This document shows positions 47,126 to 56,048 of a stretch of 64,000 nucleotides of DNA, one piece after another (position 1 is the first letter of the stretch; every line of letters begins with the position of its first letter). The DNA is from Pseudoruegeria sp. SK021 (GTDB taxonomy: Bacteria > Pseudomonadota > Alphaproteobacteria > Rhodobacterales > Rhodobacteraceae). The notes under the pieces were generated by a model that had not been told where the DNA came from, did no database searches, and saw only the letters and a program-made list of their open reading frames with translations. The translations under genes were made by a program, and so were the position numbers. The stretch lies in contig NZ_MTBG01000012.1 in assembly GCF_002119405.1 (NCBI RefSeq), forward strand, positions 30,597 to 94,596, given 5' to 3'.

Positions 47126-47371
47126 ATGGTCCAGCGCCTACATCTCGTCTTCGGCGGCGAGCTTACCGATCCGTCGTCCACCACGTTCAAGGACATGGAT
47201 AAGCTCGACATCGTAGGCATGTTTCCGGACTATGCCAGCGCCTATGCGGCGTGGAAATCCGCCGCCCAAGCCACCGTGGACGATGCACAAGTTCGCTACT
47301 TTATCGCGCATATTCACAGACTTACCGATGAAGCCGTGGCGGCGTCACCCACCGCCGAACTTGGCCTTTAA
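47126..47371 (+). CDS. DUF4170 domain-containing small protein
   Basis: 81 residues, with H-L-V-F-G-G-E-L near the start, D-I-V-G-M-F-P-D-Y-A-S-A-Y-A-A-W-K and Y-F-I-A-H-I-H-R-L. This matches DUF4170, found upstream of waaA in alphaproteobacteria. No known function; its strict association with Kdo transfer genes points to lipid A assembly. GGAGG (47116-47120) five bases before ATG 47126 decides the start. waaA begins 11 bases after the stop. Confidence 0.85.
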   Translation: MVQRLHLVFGGELTDPSSTTFKDMDKLDIVGMFPDYASAYAAWKSAAQATVDDAQVRYFIAHIHRLTDEAVAASPTAELGL

Positions 47372-47382
47372 GACCCGCCATC

Positions 47383-48696
47383 ATGCCCCGTTCGCTGGCC
47401 CTGTCCGCCTATCTTGCGTTTTCATCGCGCGCCGAGCGGCGGGGCCGACGACTGCTTGAAACCCGTCTGGCCGCTGGCAAAGAAGACCCTCTACGCATCG
47501 GTGAACGCCGGGGCGAGCCGTCTCTGCCGCGCCCCGATGGCCCGCTGATCTGGTTCCACGCCGCCTCTGTCGGCGAGTCCCTCTCGTTACTCGAAGTCAT
47601 CAAACGCCTCAGCGAATCCGACAACAACCTGCATTTCCTGATCACAACCGGGACCGTCACCTCGGCCTCAATTTTGGCAGCACGCCTACCGGATCGCTGT
47701 CTGCACCAATTCGTTCCTATCGACGTTCGCGACTATGTGCGCCGCTTTCTGGATCATTGGCAACCCGACCTAGCGGTCTGGACAGAAAGCGAATTCTGGC
47801 CCAGCCTGATTTTGGAAACCGATGCGCGCGGCACCCCTTTGCTGCTGCTCAACGCGCGGATGTCGGCCAATAGCGTGAAACGCTGGCGCTGGCTCGGCAA
47901 TGCCTCGAAGGCGCTTCTGGGCACATTCCGGGCGGTTCAGGCGCAAGATGATGCCTCGGCCGCATTTCTGCGCAGCCTTGGGGTTGCCGCCGATCGGATC
48001 ACTGTGACCGGATCGCTGAAAGAGGGGACGCCGCCGCCGCCCTGCGACGAAGCCGAACGGGTGCGCCTGACCAAATGCTTGGCGACCCGCATGGTCTGGG
48101 CGGCAACCTCGACCCATCCGGGAGAGGAAGACATCGTTGCCGAGGCTCATGATCTTGCACGTCAAGCGAGCCTGCGGCTGCTTTTAATTCTCGCGCCAAG
48201 ACACGCGGAGCGCGGCACTGAATTGGCTGACATGCTGCGCAAGCGCGGCATGGTCGTGGCGCAACGGTCCAAGCAAGAAATTCCCTCTGAGGACACGCAG
48301 ATTTATCTTGCGGATACCATGGGCGAACTTGGGCTGTGGTATCGGCTGGCACCGGTCAGCTTTGTCGGCGGATCGTTGGTCGATATCGGCGGCCACAATC
48401 CGTTTGAACCAGCGGCCCTAGGGTCGGCTATTTTGCACGGCCCGCATGTGCAAAATTTTGCCGATATCTATGACCGCCTCGACCTTGCTGGCGCGGCCTT
48501 GCCGGTTGCCGGGGCAAAGGCGCTCGCGCATGCGGTTACTGAAATGATGCAACCAGACAAGCGGGCGCCCATGGCTTACGCCGCTTGGGAAGTCAGCTCC
48601 AGCGGGGCTGATGCGACCGACAAGGCCCTCGCCCTGATCCAGCAATATCTTCCTGCCCCCCGCCGTCCCGCAACGTCGATTGGGGCCACCCGGTGA
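47383..48696 (+). CDS. waaA: 3-deoxy-D-manno-octulosonic acid (Kdo) transferase
   Basis: 437 residues. GT30 enzyme that adds Kdo to lipid IVA at the inner membrane. Signature stretches are I-W-F-H-A-A-S-V-G-E-S near residue 55, the catalytic region around W-T-E-S-E-F-W-P, A-A-S-T-H-P-G-E-E and G-G-S-L-V-D-I-G-G-H-N-P-F-E-P. Unlike many homologues it lacks a strong N-terminal membrane helix. Overlaps lpxK by 4 bases (GTGA). Confidence 0.95.
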   Translation: MPRSLALSAYLAFSSRAERRGRRLLETRLAAGKEDPLRIGERRGEPSLPRPDGPLIWFHAASVGESLSLLEVIKRLSESDNNLHFLITTGTVTSASILAARLPDRCLHQFVPIDVRDYVRRFLDHWQPDLAVWTESEFWPSLILETDARGTPLLLLNARMSANSVKRWRWLGNASKALLGTFRAVQAQDDASAAFLRSLGVAADRITVTGSLKEGTPPPPCDEAERVRLTKCLATRMVWAATSTHPGEEDIVAEAHDLARQASLRLLLILAPRHAERGTELADMLRKRGMVVAQRSKQEIPSEDTQIYLADTMGELGLWYRLAPVSFVGGSLVDIGGHNPFEPAALGSAILHGPHVQNFADIYDRLDLAGAALPVAGAKALAHAVTEMMQPDKRAPMAYAAWEVSSSGADATDKALALIQQYLPAPRRPATSIGATR

Positions 48697-49697
48697 TCAA
48701 ACCCCCGGCATTTTGGCATAATCTGCCAACCGCTCCGGGCGGCGCAGCGCGGCTGTTATCGCCCTTCTCTGCACTCTATGCTGCGGCAACTGCCCGTCGG
48801 ATTGCCAAAGCCACTGCCCCCCACCGGGCTGGCATCCCGGTGATCTGCGTGGGGAATTTGAATGCGGGCGGCACCGGAAAGACCCCGACGGTCATTGCCA
48901 TAATTCAGCATCTGGCCGCGTCAGGCTTTACCGCGACCGTAGTAACCCGGGGGTACGGCGGCAGCCTTACAGGGCCGGTTCGGGTTGAGCCCAAGCATCA
49001 CAGCGCGGGCGATGTCGGCGATGAACCGATCCTTTTATCGGCCTTTGCGCCGGTTTGGGTCGCGCGGGACCGGGCGCAGGGTGTCGTCGCAGCGGAGGCG
49101 GACGGTGCCCAGATTATCTTGCTGGATGACGGGTTTCAGAATCCTCATGTCTCAAAGGATCTGTCCATCGTCGTGGTGGATGCGGCGCGGGGCTTTGGCA
49201 ATGGCCGCGTGTTGCCCGCCGGTCCCTTGCGCGAACCTGTGGCAGTTGGTCTGGCCCGGGCGGATCTGGTGCTGAGCATCGGCAACGACGCCGAGCAGAA
49301 CCTCTTTCAGACCATGTGGGGGTCGATGATCGCGTGCCCCCAGGTCTCGGCCCGTCTGACCCCGCTGCAAACTGGGATGGACTGGGACAAATTACGGGTC
49401 TTGGCTTTCGCCGGAATCGGAACGCCTGAAAAGTTTTTTCAGACCCTTCGTGATCTCGGTGCCGAAGTGGTCCGGGCCGTTCCGCTATCAGATCACCAAT
49501 CGCTGCCGATCGCGTTGCTGCACCGGATGGAGGCAGAGGCCAAAGCAGTCGGCTTGCAACTTGTGACCACGGAAAAGGATGCTGTCCGACTTCCCGACGC
49601 CTATCGTCAGCGGGTTTTGACGGTTCCCGTGCGCCTGACCCTACCAGACTGGAGCAAGGTTGACGCGGCCTTGCAGCCGATCCTGAGTCGCGTCTAG
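48693..49697 (+). CDS. lpxK: Tetraacyldisaccharide 4'-kinase
   Basis: 334 residues. Inner-membrane P-loop kinase that adds the 4'-phosphate of lipid A. The Walker A is G-N-L-N-A-G-G-T-G-K-T-P near residue 53, followed by V-T-R-G-Y-G and L-D-D-G-F-Q-N-P, the family's divergent Walker B. GTG start within the waaA stop (GTGA, 48693-48696). Ends the leftmost-to-rightmost Kdo/lipid A operon; convergent with dsbA after 30 bases. Confidence 0.95.
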   Translation: MIKPPAFWHNLPTAPGGAARLLSPFSALYAAATARRIAKATAPHRAGIPVICVGNLNAGGTGKTPTVIAIIQHLAASGFTATVVTRGYGGSLTGPVRVEPKHHSAGDVGDEPILLSAFAPVWVARDRAQGVVAAEADGAQIILLDDGFQNPHVSKDLSIVVVDAARGFGNGRVLPAGPLREPVAVGLARADLVLSIGNDAEQNLFQTMWGSMIACPQVSARLTPLQTGMDWDKLRVLAFAGIGTPEKFFQTLRDLGAEVVRAVPLSDHQSLPIALLHRMEAEAKAVGLQLVTTEKDAVRLPDAYRQRVLTVPVRLTLPDWSKVDAALQPILSRV

Positions 49698-49727
49698 TCG
49701 CGACCCAGGCTGTCTATCATCCGTGAC

Positions 49728-50375
49728 TTACTTGGCCAGGTCTTCGTCAATAACTTTAGAGAAATCGGCGTAGGACATGTTGCTATACGCCTCGCCATTC
49801 ACGAAGAATGAGGGAGTCGAGGTCACGTTATCCGCTTCGGCATTTTCCTGATACCACGCCACCAGCGACTGGGCGGTATCCGCATCGCCTAGACACACAT
49901 CCAACTGCTCGTCACTCAGGCCCGCCGTAAGGCCGATCCGGCGCAGATTGCCAACGATGGTTGCAGGGTCGCCGCCTGCCGTCCACGCCTTCTGGGTGTC
50001 GTAGACCATATCGGCGATTCCGAAATACCGATCTTCACCGCCACAGCGGGCGACCATGCTGGCCCAAAGCCCGTAGCGGTCAAAAAAGACTTCGCGATGA
50101 ATAAAATGGACCTTGCCGGTATCAATGTAGTTTTTCTTCAGTTCCTTGAAAACTGTATCGTGGAAATTCGCACAATGTGGGCAGGTGAAGGACGCATATT
50201 CGATGATCGTTACCGGCGCGTCTGGATCGCCAAGGCTCATCTCAGCGACGGACTTGGTTGCAGGCTCGGCGGTCTGAGCGGCAGCGCTGCCGCCCCATTG
50301 TGCCGGCGCCAATCCAGCTGCCCCAACCACAAATGCGGCTCCGAGTAAGCCAACGGCGAAAAACGTGCGAATCAT
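49728..50375 (-). CDS. DsbA-family periplasmic thiol-disulfide oxidoreductase
   Basis: 215 residues. Signal sequence (about 1-25), then a thioredoxin fold with active site C-P-H-C (Cys65, Cys68) and cis-proline block T-S-T-P-S-F-F-V-N-G. Closest to the DsbA/DsbD-like thioredoxin_4 subfamily of Rhodobacteraceae. It has two further cysteines in the helical domain. AAGGAG seven bases before the ATG. Leftward from the DciA-like gene after 11 bases, probable operon. Confidence 0.92.
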   Translation of the reverse strand: MIRTFFAVGLLGAAFVVGAAGLAPAQWGGSAAAQTAEPATKSVAEMSLGDPDAPVTIIEYASFTCPHCANFHDTVFKELKKNYIDTGKVHFIHREVFFDRYGLWASMVARCGGEDRYFGIADMVYDTQKAWTAGGDPATIVGNLRRIGLTAGLSDEQLDVCLGDADTAQSLVAWYQENAEADNVTSTPSFFVNGEAYSNMSYADFSKVIDEDLAK

Positions 50376-50386
50376 GGAAAGGCTCC

Positions 50387-50917
50387 TTAGGTCTTTGATC
50401 GAGTGAGAATGCGCGACCCGAGCCCCGCAAGGGCAGCGCGCAGTTCAGGGTCTGCTATGTCATTTGTCGCCGTTTCGGCAACGGCCAATACAGTCGGATC
50501 CGGCTGGGCGGCGCGCACCGGTGTCGGTGCTGCCCGGAACGGGCTTTGGCCTTCGCTGAAACCGGTTGGCGCGGTTTGTGTAACGGTAATTCGGGCAACG
50601 GCATTGTAGCCATAGCACGCATTGACCCGGTCACGAATACGCGGAAGTTGTGGCTGCAGCATCGGGCCGGCCGCGCCTCGGGCAAGCACCGTCAGGGTCG
50701 CCCCCAAGCCCCCACGGCCATAGCCGATCTTCACCGGCAGACAAATCGCGGCTATGTCCTGCCCCACCACTTCTTCCCAATGGGTCAGAAGCCGGGTCAC
50801 AGCGAAGCCACGCCCTTCGCTTGCCTTGCGAATCTGCGATTGGACAAGGCCGCTGGCTTGGGTAAATCCCTTGCCGCGCCTCGGCTTTTGCTGGTGATAT
50901 GATGGCCGGTCTGCCAT
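50387..50917 (-). CDS. DUF721 protein (DciA-like)
   Basis: 176 residues. N-terminal part has L-V-Q-S-Q-I-R-K-A-S-x-x-R-G-F-A-V-T-R-L-L-T-H-W-E-E-V-V-G-Q-D-I-A, the DUF721 block of DciA, a loader of the replicative helicase DnaB in bacteria without DnaC. Here the C-terminal extension is long and low-complexity. Whether this short-family member acts as DciA is not proven. AGGA precedes the ATG. Diverges from mutY. Confidence 0.82.
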   Translation of the reverse strand: MADRPSYHQQKPRRGKGFTQASGLVQSQIRKASEGRGFAVTRLLTHWEEVVGQDIAAICLPVKIGYGRGGLGATLTVLARGAAGPMLQPQLPRIRDRVNACYGYNAVARITVTQTAPTGFSEGQSPFRAAPTPVRAAQPDPTVLAVAETATNDIADPELRAALAGLGSRILTRSKT

Positions 50918-50998
50918 GTCATCCTACCTGACTACTTGCCGCATCCTATCGGAGTGGTCAGCCAAGGCCAGAGGCAGATGCAAAAAGGATCATAACGC

Positions 50999-52054
50999 TT
51001 GCGTGAAAGCCCCGACCCCCTCACCCTTTTGGCGTGGTACGATCGCCATGCCCGGCTTTTGCCGTGGCGCACCCCACCCGCAGCCCGGACGCAGGGCATA
51101 CAGCCTGATGCCTATCGAGTCTGGCTGTCGGAGATCATGCTGCAACAGACCACCGTGCCAGCCGTCAAAGGCTACTTCGAGCGATTTACGGCCACATGGC
51201 CCACCGTCCATGCGCTGGCAGCCGCCGATGATTCTGTTGTCATGGCCGCTTGGGCCGGCCTTGGGTATTACGCCCGAGCACGGAATTTGCTGAAATGTGC
51301 ACGGCAGGTTGTGCAGAGCTTCGACGGGGTTTTTCCCGCAGATCGAGACCTGTTGCTGACCCTGCCCGGCATTGGTCCTTACACGGCATCCGCAATCGCA
51401 TCGATTGCCTTCGATCTGCCCGCCACCGTCGTGGACGGCAATGTCGAACGGGTCATGGCGCGGGTTTTCGATATCCACACGCCGTTGCCGAAAGCCAAAG
51501 GCGAGCTGACGGCTCTTGCTGGATCTCTCACCCCCACGCAACGGCCCGGCGACTATGCGCAGGCCGTCATGGATCTTGGGGCGACTGTCTGCACCCCGCG
51601 CTCACCGTCTTGTGGGCTTTGCCCATGGTCCGAGGCCTGCCTCGGACGCGCCCGAAACACGGCTGTCGATCTTCCGAAAAAAATCAGAAAGCCATCTAAA
51701 CCCCTGCGTGTCGGAACCGTCTATATCGTCCGAAGATCAGACGGCGCCTGGCTGCTAGAGCAACGCCCTCAAACAGGGTTACTCGGCGGCATGCTGGGTT
51801 GGCCCGGCACAAACTGGTCCGAATCGACGCCCCCGGACTGCCCCCCGATCGACGCCGATTGGACGGAAGTATCCACGCAGGTCCGCCACGTGTTCACCCA
51901 TTTCCAACTTCATCTGGCGGTCCGCATTGCCGATGTCGCGGTGAACGCACGACCAATGCGCGGCACATTCATTCCCGACGAAAGGTTCAATCCTTCGGAC
52001 CTCCCGACGGTTATGCGAAAAGCCTTTACTCTTTCCCAAGCCGACAGCCCATAG
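50999..52054 (+). CDS. mutY: A/G-specific adenine glycosylase
   Basis: 351 residues. Removes adenine opposite 8-oxoguanine. E-I-M-L-Q-Q-T with catalytic Glu near residue 45, helix-hairpin-helix L-P-G-I-G-P-Y-T-A-S-A near 122, catalytic Asp in V-M-D-L-G, and the 4Fe-4S loop C-x6-C-x2-C-x5-C. A Nudix-like C-terminal domain recognises 8-oxoG. The start is TTG at 50999: an in-frame stop lies two codons upstream, and AAGGA sits about nine bases before the TTG. No ATG occurs near the N-terminus. Confidence 0.95.
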   Translation: MRESPDPLTLLAWYDRHARLLPWRTPPAARTQGIQPDAYRVWLSEIMLQQTTVPAVKGYFERFTATWPTVHALAAADDSVVMAAWAGLGYYARARNLLKCARQVVQSFDGVFPADRDLLLTLPGIGPYTASAIASIAFDLPATVVDGNVERVMARVFDIHTPLPKAKGELTALAGSLTPTQRPGDYAQAVMDLGATVCTPRSPSCGLCPWSEACLGRARNTAVDLPKKIRKPSKPLRVGTVYIVRRSDGAWLLEQRPQTGLLGGMLGWPGTNWSESTPPDCPPIDADWTEVSTQVRHVFTHFQLHLAVRIADVAVNARPMRGTFIPDERFNPSDLPTVMRKAFTLSQADSP

Positions 52055-52246
52055 ACCTGACCTACCTCCAATCGCCATATAATTTGTCGCCCCATTGGCA
52101 CCGAAACGGCCACCTATGCCTCCGTTTATAAAAATGACGGTCACAATAGTCTCTCATCCGCGACGTCCCCGAAAACTTCATCACTTACCCAAGGTAGAGG
52201 AAGCGTCACGACGATGGGTTAGGAAGTGGCAGGCGGCGGCGACGAT

Positions 52247-53773
52247 TTAGGGTGCAAGTGATCCGATGCGGTGTGCGTTCGCCATGACAGTCAACGTGAT
52301 CGTGGTCGCCGGAATGCTCGGAAGGACCGAGGCGTCCACCACATGGACACGTTCCAAACCGTGAGGACGGCCAAGTGTGTCTGTTTGTTGGTGATTTGGG
52401 GAAGTATCCATCGGGAGGGACCCACCGACATGGAAGCTTGATCCCGGTGCTCCGTCGCGACGTGCGAAAGTCAGCGCTGAGATGCCCGCTTTCGACATGA
52501 CCTTCGCAATACGCGAGGCGGCACTCTTTAGAAAAAACGGTGTCTCTTTCGCCGGTGATACCCTGGCCAGCAACCGTCCCTCCCGCGTGCGGGAAAGGTG
52601 GATTCGGCCAGAGTGATCTGAATGAAGAAATATCTGAGCAACGAGAAGACGCAGGGACAGGTGCTGTAGGAAGGCCGCAGGCAGGTACGCTCCATAATTG
52701 GCAGTCAAGTCTCGTGCATAAAATTCGTTCCATGTGTAAATTTGAGCGTGGACCGACCGCTTCGACGGGACAGTCCCTTCCAGCTCCAAAAATACTTGAG
52801 GCAAGGTGGTACATGGGGGGTGATCCGGTCGACGGTCCGCACGCCACCGGGTCAGCATCGGCAGGAACGCGTTCTGGCTATCCTTCAGGGTCAGTTCCCG
52901 GAAATTTCCGAACTCTGATGCAAGAATAATGCGCGCCGTTTCCAACACACCAGTGGCGACGAACACTCGGGTTCCGGAGATGCTTTCGCCTGTGGAAAGA
53001 AATACATTTACACCCTGCAACGTTTCAGAAATGGCCGCGACCGCAGGACCTGATCGATAGGCAAATCCGGGGGTTTGCTTCAGGCGTTCAAGTGTCTGGC
53101 ACGACGTATAGATATGGCCCCACGGGCATCCGTGCAGGCACATGCCACAGCGCTGGCAGCCTGTTTCAACCGCTTGGCGCGCCGCGCCAACTGTCGTCCC
53201 CTGCCGTTCCATCCAATCACGATGGCGACTGAGACGTCGCAGCAACGTTTCGGCCTGAGTGGTTGGTGGAATTTGCCCTATCCCGGTCATATCCACAGAC
53301 GGAAATAGGCGCGCCAATGCGTCCGACGTTCCTGACATCGGCACAATGTCTGAAATGGACCGGTAGTGCGGCGCAAGGGCCACAGAACTGATCGGCCAAT
53401 CGCTAATATCGCTGTGTCGAGAGGGTAACATTGCAGCCCCCCACAAATTCGAAAGGCCGCCAGCCGCCCTGGATGCGCGAAGACCAATCGGATCGCCGCC
53501 TTCTGAAAACGTAGCCTTTTCCGGCTCCATAGCGAAATCGGATCCGAAACGTCGGACATGACCTGCAGCTCCAAAGAATTGCGGCTTCTGATAGGCGGCG
53601 ATCCAAGATGGTTCCCAATCCAGAGGCGCGTACTGAGCCAGAACATCGCGTTGATGCGTTGCGTTGTGAGGCAACCGCGCGCCGCAGTCCAACATTGTAA
53701 CAGCCCGGCCCCTGGCAAGCAGCGCAGTCGCCACCGCGACACCGGAAGGGCCGGAACCGAGAACCAGATCCAC
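52247..53773 (-). CDS. GMC-type FAD oxidoreductase with ferredoxin-like cysteine motif
   Basis: 508 residues. N-terminal FAD fold V-L-G-S-G-P-S-G-V-A-V-A, a mid-section G-G-L-S-N-L-W-G, and a C-terminal H-V-V-D-A-S-V-L-P-S-I-P-A-T-T-I-T-L-T-V-M-A typical of GMC_oxred_C. Near residue 206 is a ferredoxin-like C-x2-C-x2-C-x3-C-P motif, a 4Fe-4S pattern also seen in long-chain alcohol oxidase-type GMC proteins. Start is GTG 53773 with GGAG eight bases upstream; the ATG at 53815 lies within the previous gene. Follows a glycosyltransferase by 4 bases, so it probably works on the same glycan or its precursor. Substrate unknown. Confidence 0.8.
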   Translation of the reverse strand: MDLVLGSGPSGVAVATALLARGRAVTMLDCGARLPHNATHQRDVLAQYAPLDWEPSWIAAYQKPQFFGAAGHVRRFGSDFAMEPEKATFSEGGDPIGLRASRAAGGLSNLWGAAMLPSRHSDISDWPISSVALAPHYRSISDIVPMSGTSDALARLFPSVDMTGIGQIPPTTQAETLLRRLSRHRDWMERQGTTVGAARQAVETGCQRCGMCLHGCPWGHIYTSCQTLERLKQTPGFAYRSGPAVAAISETLQGVNVFLSTGESISGTRVFVATGVLETARIILASEFGNFRELTLKDSQNAFLPMLTRWRADRRPDHPPCTTLPQVFLELEGTVPSKRSVHAQIYTWNEFYARDLTANYGAYLPAAFLQHLSLRLLVAQIFLHSDHSGRIHLSRTREGRLLARVSPAKETPFFLKSAASRIAKVMSKAGISALTFARRDGAPGSSFHVGGSLPMDTSPNHQQTDTLGRPHGLERVHVVDASVLPSIPATTITLTVMANAHRIGSLAP

Positions 53774-53777
53774 CCCC

Positions 53778-55229
53778 CTAACTCCGGTACAAAACCAAAA
53801 CCCAGCCATCGCCAAGAGTTCCGGGAAATTCGTGCATCACGGCTAAGTCCCGGTGGCGGTCGAGTTCCATTTGGGGGAGCCCCCGGAACATGCGCTGAGG
53901 AAATGCCACGACCACCCATAACGGACCCGCTCCTGCCATCGCGTCAGCATAGCCGTTTTCTGTTTCAATTATTTGCCAATCGGCCCCGAAATGATCGTTG
54001 AACACGTGCCCGGCGGGACCGACACCATACACCCTCTCACCAGGACTGCGCCTACTTTCAACATATGAAAAAGCACCGGCCAGATCTTGCTTCGGAGCGG
54101 TGAAGTTGCGCAGCGCCAGACTGCCCGATAAAACAATCATCGCGGTTGCTGCACCAAGAAACAACCGCCGCGCCAACGCCGGTCGCTGGACGACAATGAT
54201 GTGGCAGATTGATCGAAGGCCCACGACGATCAAGATTAACAAAAATCCGATATCGACAAAAAAGAAGCGCGGCCACACCCGCATATTCAGCGCGAGTAAG
54301 GTGCCAAGGGTTAATCCGATATGTACGAGAACTAAAAGGCCAAACCAAGGGACAGACCGCCGGGTTGCCAGCCCCCCTGCAACCGCAGACAGCACGACAC
54401 CAACGGCGGTTCCGGCAACCAAAAAACTCGAGGAGCCGATCGCTGTTCGAATGGCCTCTGCTAACGTCCAGATCGGATTTTGATATTCCTCCATAACGTC
54501 GACCGCTGAGGTTTCAGCGACATTGTCCAAGGTTTGCAACATGCTGGGCAAGACCGGCAAATAAATTAAGACCGTCAAGACGCCACCCACCAGATACCCA
54601 AGGGCCGGGAATGTGATCATGCTGCGCCTGAACGAACCACCCCAAATCGAAACAGCGACGGCAAGGAGCCAGATCAAACCATGAGCCGCAAAGAGGATCA
54701 GACCGGTGAGATGCGTGAACGTTGCAAGGACGAGAGTGATCGCATAGGCCAGCCAGACTCCCACGGCCGGCTGCTTCAAACCGCGCAGAAACAGGATCGT
54801 GCCAACCGTGCCCCAGAACGCCAATTCGGTGTAGCCCCGCGCGTTCTGTGAGAACCAGATATGATGATAGGACAAGGCTAAAAGTACCGCTACCAGATGT
54901 GCAATCCGGTTGCCGACGACATCATTTGCCAGCCTCCAGACCGCCGCGATAGAGCCCACACCGAAAACCAGCGCCGGCAAGCGCAGGGACCAGTTGTCGT
55001 CTCCAAACAGATCGAGGCTGAGCTTTGCTTGCAGGTTGTGCAAATAGTGGTGGTTCATCGAATAGGACTGCATCATATCCGGCCAAGGCATCCGTATGTG
55101 ACTGTCCAAGGTGAGAATTTCATCATACCAAAGCGGGCCGTTCAGCCCGATAAGACGAAGACATAATGCACCGATCAGGATGATCGCTAGAATGGCGTAG
55201 TCGCGTGTGGTTGGCGGTGCTGAAGGCAC
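53778..55229 (-). CDS. GT39/ArnT-type membrane glycosyltransferase
   Basis: 483 residues with about twelve membrane segments and a C-terminal periplasmic portion. The GT39/PMT_2 acidic motif W-Y-D-E (residues 34-37) follows the first segment; Y-H-H-I-W-F-S-Q-N-A-R-G-Y near 120-132 is a second family block. Such enzymes move sugars from polyprenyl-phosphate carriers to lipid A, proteins or glycans. GTG start (55229) one base after the methyltransferase stop, with AAGGG upstream. Middle gene of the leftward operon. Confidence 0.88.
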   Translation of the reverse strand: MPSAPPTTRDYAILAIILIGALCLRLIGLNGPLWYDEILTLDSHIRMPWPDMMQSYSMNHHYLHNLQAKLSLDLFGDDNWSLRLPALVFGVGSIAAVWRLANDVVGNRIAHLVAVLLALSYHHIWFSQNARGYTELAFWGTVGTILFLRGLKQPAVGVWLAYAITLVLATFTHLTGLILFAAHGLIWLLAVAVSIWGGSFRRSMITFPALGYLVGGVLTVLIYLPVLPSMLQTLDNVAETSAVDVMEEYQNPIWTLAEAIRTAIGSSSFLVAGTAVGVVLSAVAGGLATRRSVPWFGLLVLVHIGLTLGTLLALNMRVWPRFFFVDIGFLLILIVVGLRSICHIIVVQRPALARRLFLGAATAMIVLSGSLALRNFTAPKQDLAGAFSYVESRRSPGERVYGVGPAGHVFNDHFGADWQIIETENGYADAMAGAGPLWVVVAFPQRMFRGLPQMELDRHRDLAVMHEFPGTLGDGWVLVLYRS

Positions 55230-55230
55230 G

Positions 55231-56010
55231 CTATGAACCCTTCACTGCGCGCACGAGCACCAGCATCTCGAAATTCGGATCATGCATCGACAACTCCTCA
55301 GGGGCGATTTCCGACGCACCGAGACCATGCAAATTGCAGATGCAGGAAAAAACGTTGCCCACCGAGGTCACTTCAACGTTTTCTAACGGGAAAGCAGCAC
55401 GAAAAAGCCGTCGTTTAGATTGTGTGGTGAAATGCCAGTATTCGCCCCAGTCATCGATGCCTTCCCGCCGGGCAACGCGGGTCATACCATGCGACGTACA
55501 CAGGACCACTCCGCCCGGTTTCAGGATACGATGAAGCGTGGCAATCGCCTTATCCACTTCAAATATCATCTGAAGCGTTTGGGTGATGATGATGCAATCG
55601 AAACTGTTGTCAGGGATATGCGGCGCATCAGTCAGATCCGCGACAATCGTCGCCAGAGGATTGCCATCCACATAACTCAGAACATCCTCTCGCATAACCC
55701 GATCTCCGCCGAACTTGCGTGTATAGGCCGGATCGCCCATCTCAAGTGCCCGTCCTTTGATGTCGCTTGCGTGACGTGCAAGAAAGTCTTCGATGTAATA
55801 GCGTTCGATGGTCAGAAGATCACGATCCTGCCCAAAAACAGCGCTGATGGGCGACACCCGCCGCAATCCGCCGAAGTCAACGGAGCCGACCGGGACAGAT
55901 TGGAGTTTGTGCAGACGTTGCTGCTGCCGGATCCACCGTCGTAGATTGAGCGGCAATACAACCGTGGCAGTATCGCGCAGTAGCTTTTCTAGAAAAGCAC
56001 GGGGTGTCAT
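55231..56010 (-). CDS. Class I SAM-dependent methyltransferase
   Basis: 259 residues. N-terminal basic helix, then a Rossmann-like methyltransferase: G-R-A-L-E-M-G-D as a divergent motif I, A-D-L-T-D-A-P as motif II, D-C-I-I-I-T-Q-T-L-Q-M-I-F-E as motif IV, and I-L-K-P-G-G-V-V-L-C-T after it. Motif I lacks the usual G-x-G-x-G. Position between an epimerase and a GT39 gene suggests sugar O-methylation in a surface glycan. Confidence 0.85.
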   Translation of the reverse strand: MTPRAFLEKLLRDTATVVLPLNLRRWIRQQQRLHKLQSVPVGSVDFGGLRRVSPISAVFGQDRDLLTIERYYIEDFLARHASDIKGRALEMGDPAYTRKFGGDRVMREDVLSYVDGNPLATIVADLTDAPHIPDNSFDCIIITQTLQMIFEVDKAIATLHRILKPGGVVLCTSHGMTRVARREGIDDWGEYWHFTTQSKRRLFRAAFPLENVEVTSVGNVFSCICNLHGLGASEIAPEELSMHDPNFEMLVLVRAVKGS

Positions 56011-56048
56011 GACATGTCTACTTTCCCGACCCTGTCGACCGACAGCTA

